Below are positions 37,554 through 38,261 of a DNA stretch of 38,261 nt, one piece after another (positions within the stretch are counted from its first letter, which is position 1; each line of letters begins with the position of its first letter). The notes beneath the pieces were generated by a model. It ran no database searches, was not told the origin of the DNA, and worked only from the letters and a program-made list of their open reading frames with translations. Where the stretch lies: contig NZ_MWZE01000001.1 in NCBI RefSeq assembly GCF_002259525.1, forward strand, positions 32,984 to 71,244. The letters are read 5' to 3'. The translations under genes were made by a program, and so were the position numbers. This DNA is from Rickettsia endosymbiont of Culicoides newsteadi (GTDB lineage Bacteria; Pseudomonadota; Alphaproteobacteria; Rickettsiales; Rickettsiaceae).

Positions 37554-37635
37554 GTTATTTATTATATTTGATTTAAGCAAAGTGTAGCATAAATAAGCTA
37601 ACAACACCAGAAATCTAAAGAACAAATTGAAAAAT

Positions 37636-37742
37636 TATAGTCAATTCAGGAGAATTTGGGGCTAGGAGCGATGGAGCGACGCCTATAAGTAATAGGCGAG
37701 CGACGAGTGACGACGTCACCAACTTCCCATCAATTGACTATA
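37636..37742. mobile_element. MITE-2 copy F, 107 bp, uninterrupted
   Basis: Ends TATAGTCAATTCAGGAGAAT and CCCATCAATTGACTATA. Central GACGCCTATAAGTAATAGGC forms a palindrome. The outward left end creates a TATAAT on the minus strand (37634-37639) toward the AAA/PD-(D/E)XK gene, but with no good -35 box. Confidence 0.82.
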
Positions 37743-37824
37743 TATTCAAATTTCTTTTGAACAACCTACTATTTATAAGCTCTATAAAAAACTTGATTAT
37801 GGAGTATTACTATTTCATCTATTT

Positions 37825-38184
37825 TTACCCTGCATTCGTGCCTTGAGATGCTACTATTGACCCAATAAGCTCAACTATTTTTTGTCTAATTTGCGGATTT
37901 TGAATTTTGCTAAATACTCTAACAAGATAGGATACTTCCTCTTCTGCATCGTATTTTAAAGGGGCTAAATATTCTGCTCTATCTTTCTCAATAATATCAT
38001 TCAAAAACTTATGATTGTCTTGTATCTCAAATAAGTAACCATCTGATGCATCAGTAATTTCAGTTGTATCAAGAAAATACTCAATAGATACATTTAATAA
38101 TTTTGCAAAAAAATACAATATACTACTAGCTATTGGGGTAGTAGCATCTTCATATCTTTGTATCTGCTTTACACTAAACGTCAA
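37825..38184 (-). pseudogene. XRE-type regulator lacking the first half of its HTH
   Basis: The chain begins within the helix-turn-helix: FSVKQIQRYEDATTPIASSILYFFAKLLNVSIEYFLD matches the second half of the XRE domain (recognition helix QIQRYE onward), and the C-terminal 75 residues are acidic with a helical tail. The usual N-terminal half (R-x-x-R ... L-S-Q-x-x-L-A) is missing. The frame continues upstream of the TTG at 38184 with unrelated residues (PLFFLIPYPEL) and then meets a stop. The break is near 38184-38190, and the last 75 bp of the window do not hold the missing part in any frame. So this is a 5'-truncated gene, unless a new start is used. Confidence 0.55.
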
Positions 38185-38261
38185 TTCGGGATAAGGGATA
38201 AGAAAAAATAAAGGAGATATAGGAGTTGCAAGGAGTTAATGCCTGTGATAAATGTTTTTTT

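Overview
The window is AT-rich bacterial DNA whose gene content fits the Rickettsiales, most likely the genus Rickettsia. It has an F1 ATPase cluster (atpH-A-G-D-C) with no F0 genes beside it, a very large Sca/OmpB-like autotransporter, a second-gene-style lipoamide dehydrogenase, and intergenic regions packed with palindromic repeats. A ribulose-phosphate 3-epimerase gene, a DUF2278 gene and an AAA/PD-(D/E)XK protein point to an insect- or protist-associated symbiont (for example a Torix-like lineage) rather than a reduced pathogen. That last step is inference.

Layout. 1-666: 3' end of an IS3-type insertion sequence. 766-15708, minus strand: a membrane-anchored hypothetical protein, secD-yajC, atpC, atpD, atpG-atpA, atpH with a small membrane protein, lpdA, an alpha/beta hydrolase, ftsZ and fumC. 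16002-18552, minus: DUF2278 protein and lepA. 18925-23258, plus: prfB (programmed +1 frameshift), a cold-shock gene with a long leader, a DEAD-box helicase and rpe. 23873-28627, minus: the autotransporter. 29506-35416, plus: a 2-Cys peroxiredoxin, then dprA-topA-gltX as a tight operon. 35718-38184, minus: an AAA/PD-(D/E)XK protein and a 5'-truncated XRE-type regulator.

Most genes are housekeeping: protein export, ATP synthesis, TCA cycle, translation, division and DNA topology. What stands out is between them. Almost every gap over 150 bp holds one or more of several repeat families. R1 is a ~90-bp palindrome whose best copies fold as a complete four-way junction, with two side mini-hairpins that change sequence from copy to copy but stay self-complementary. 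R2 is a ~50-bp palindrome. Three or four MITE-like elements with terminal inverted repeats carry R1 inside them, sometimes nested three layers deep. One MITE end carries an outward-facing promoter-like sequence and lies directly upstream of both lpdA and dprA. Another MITE supplies the stop codon and last residues of prfB. No tRNA, rRNA or CRISPR array was seen.
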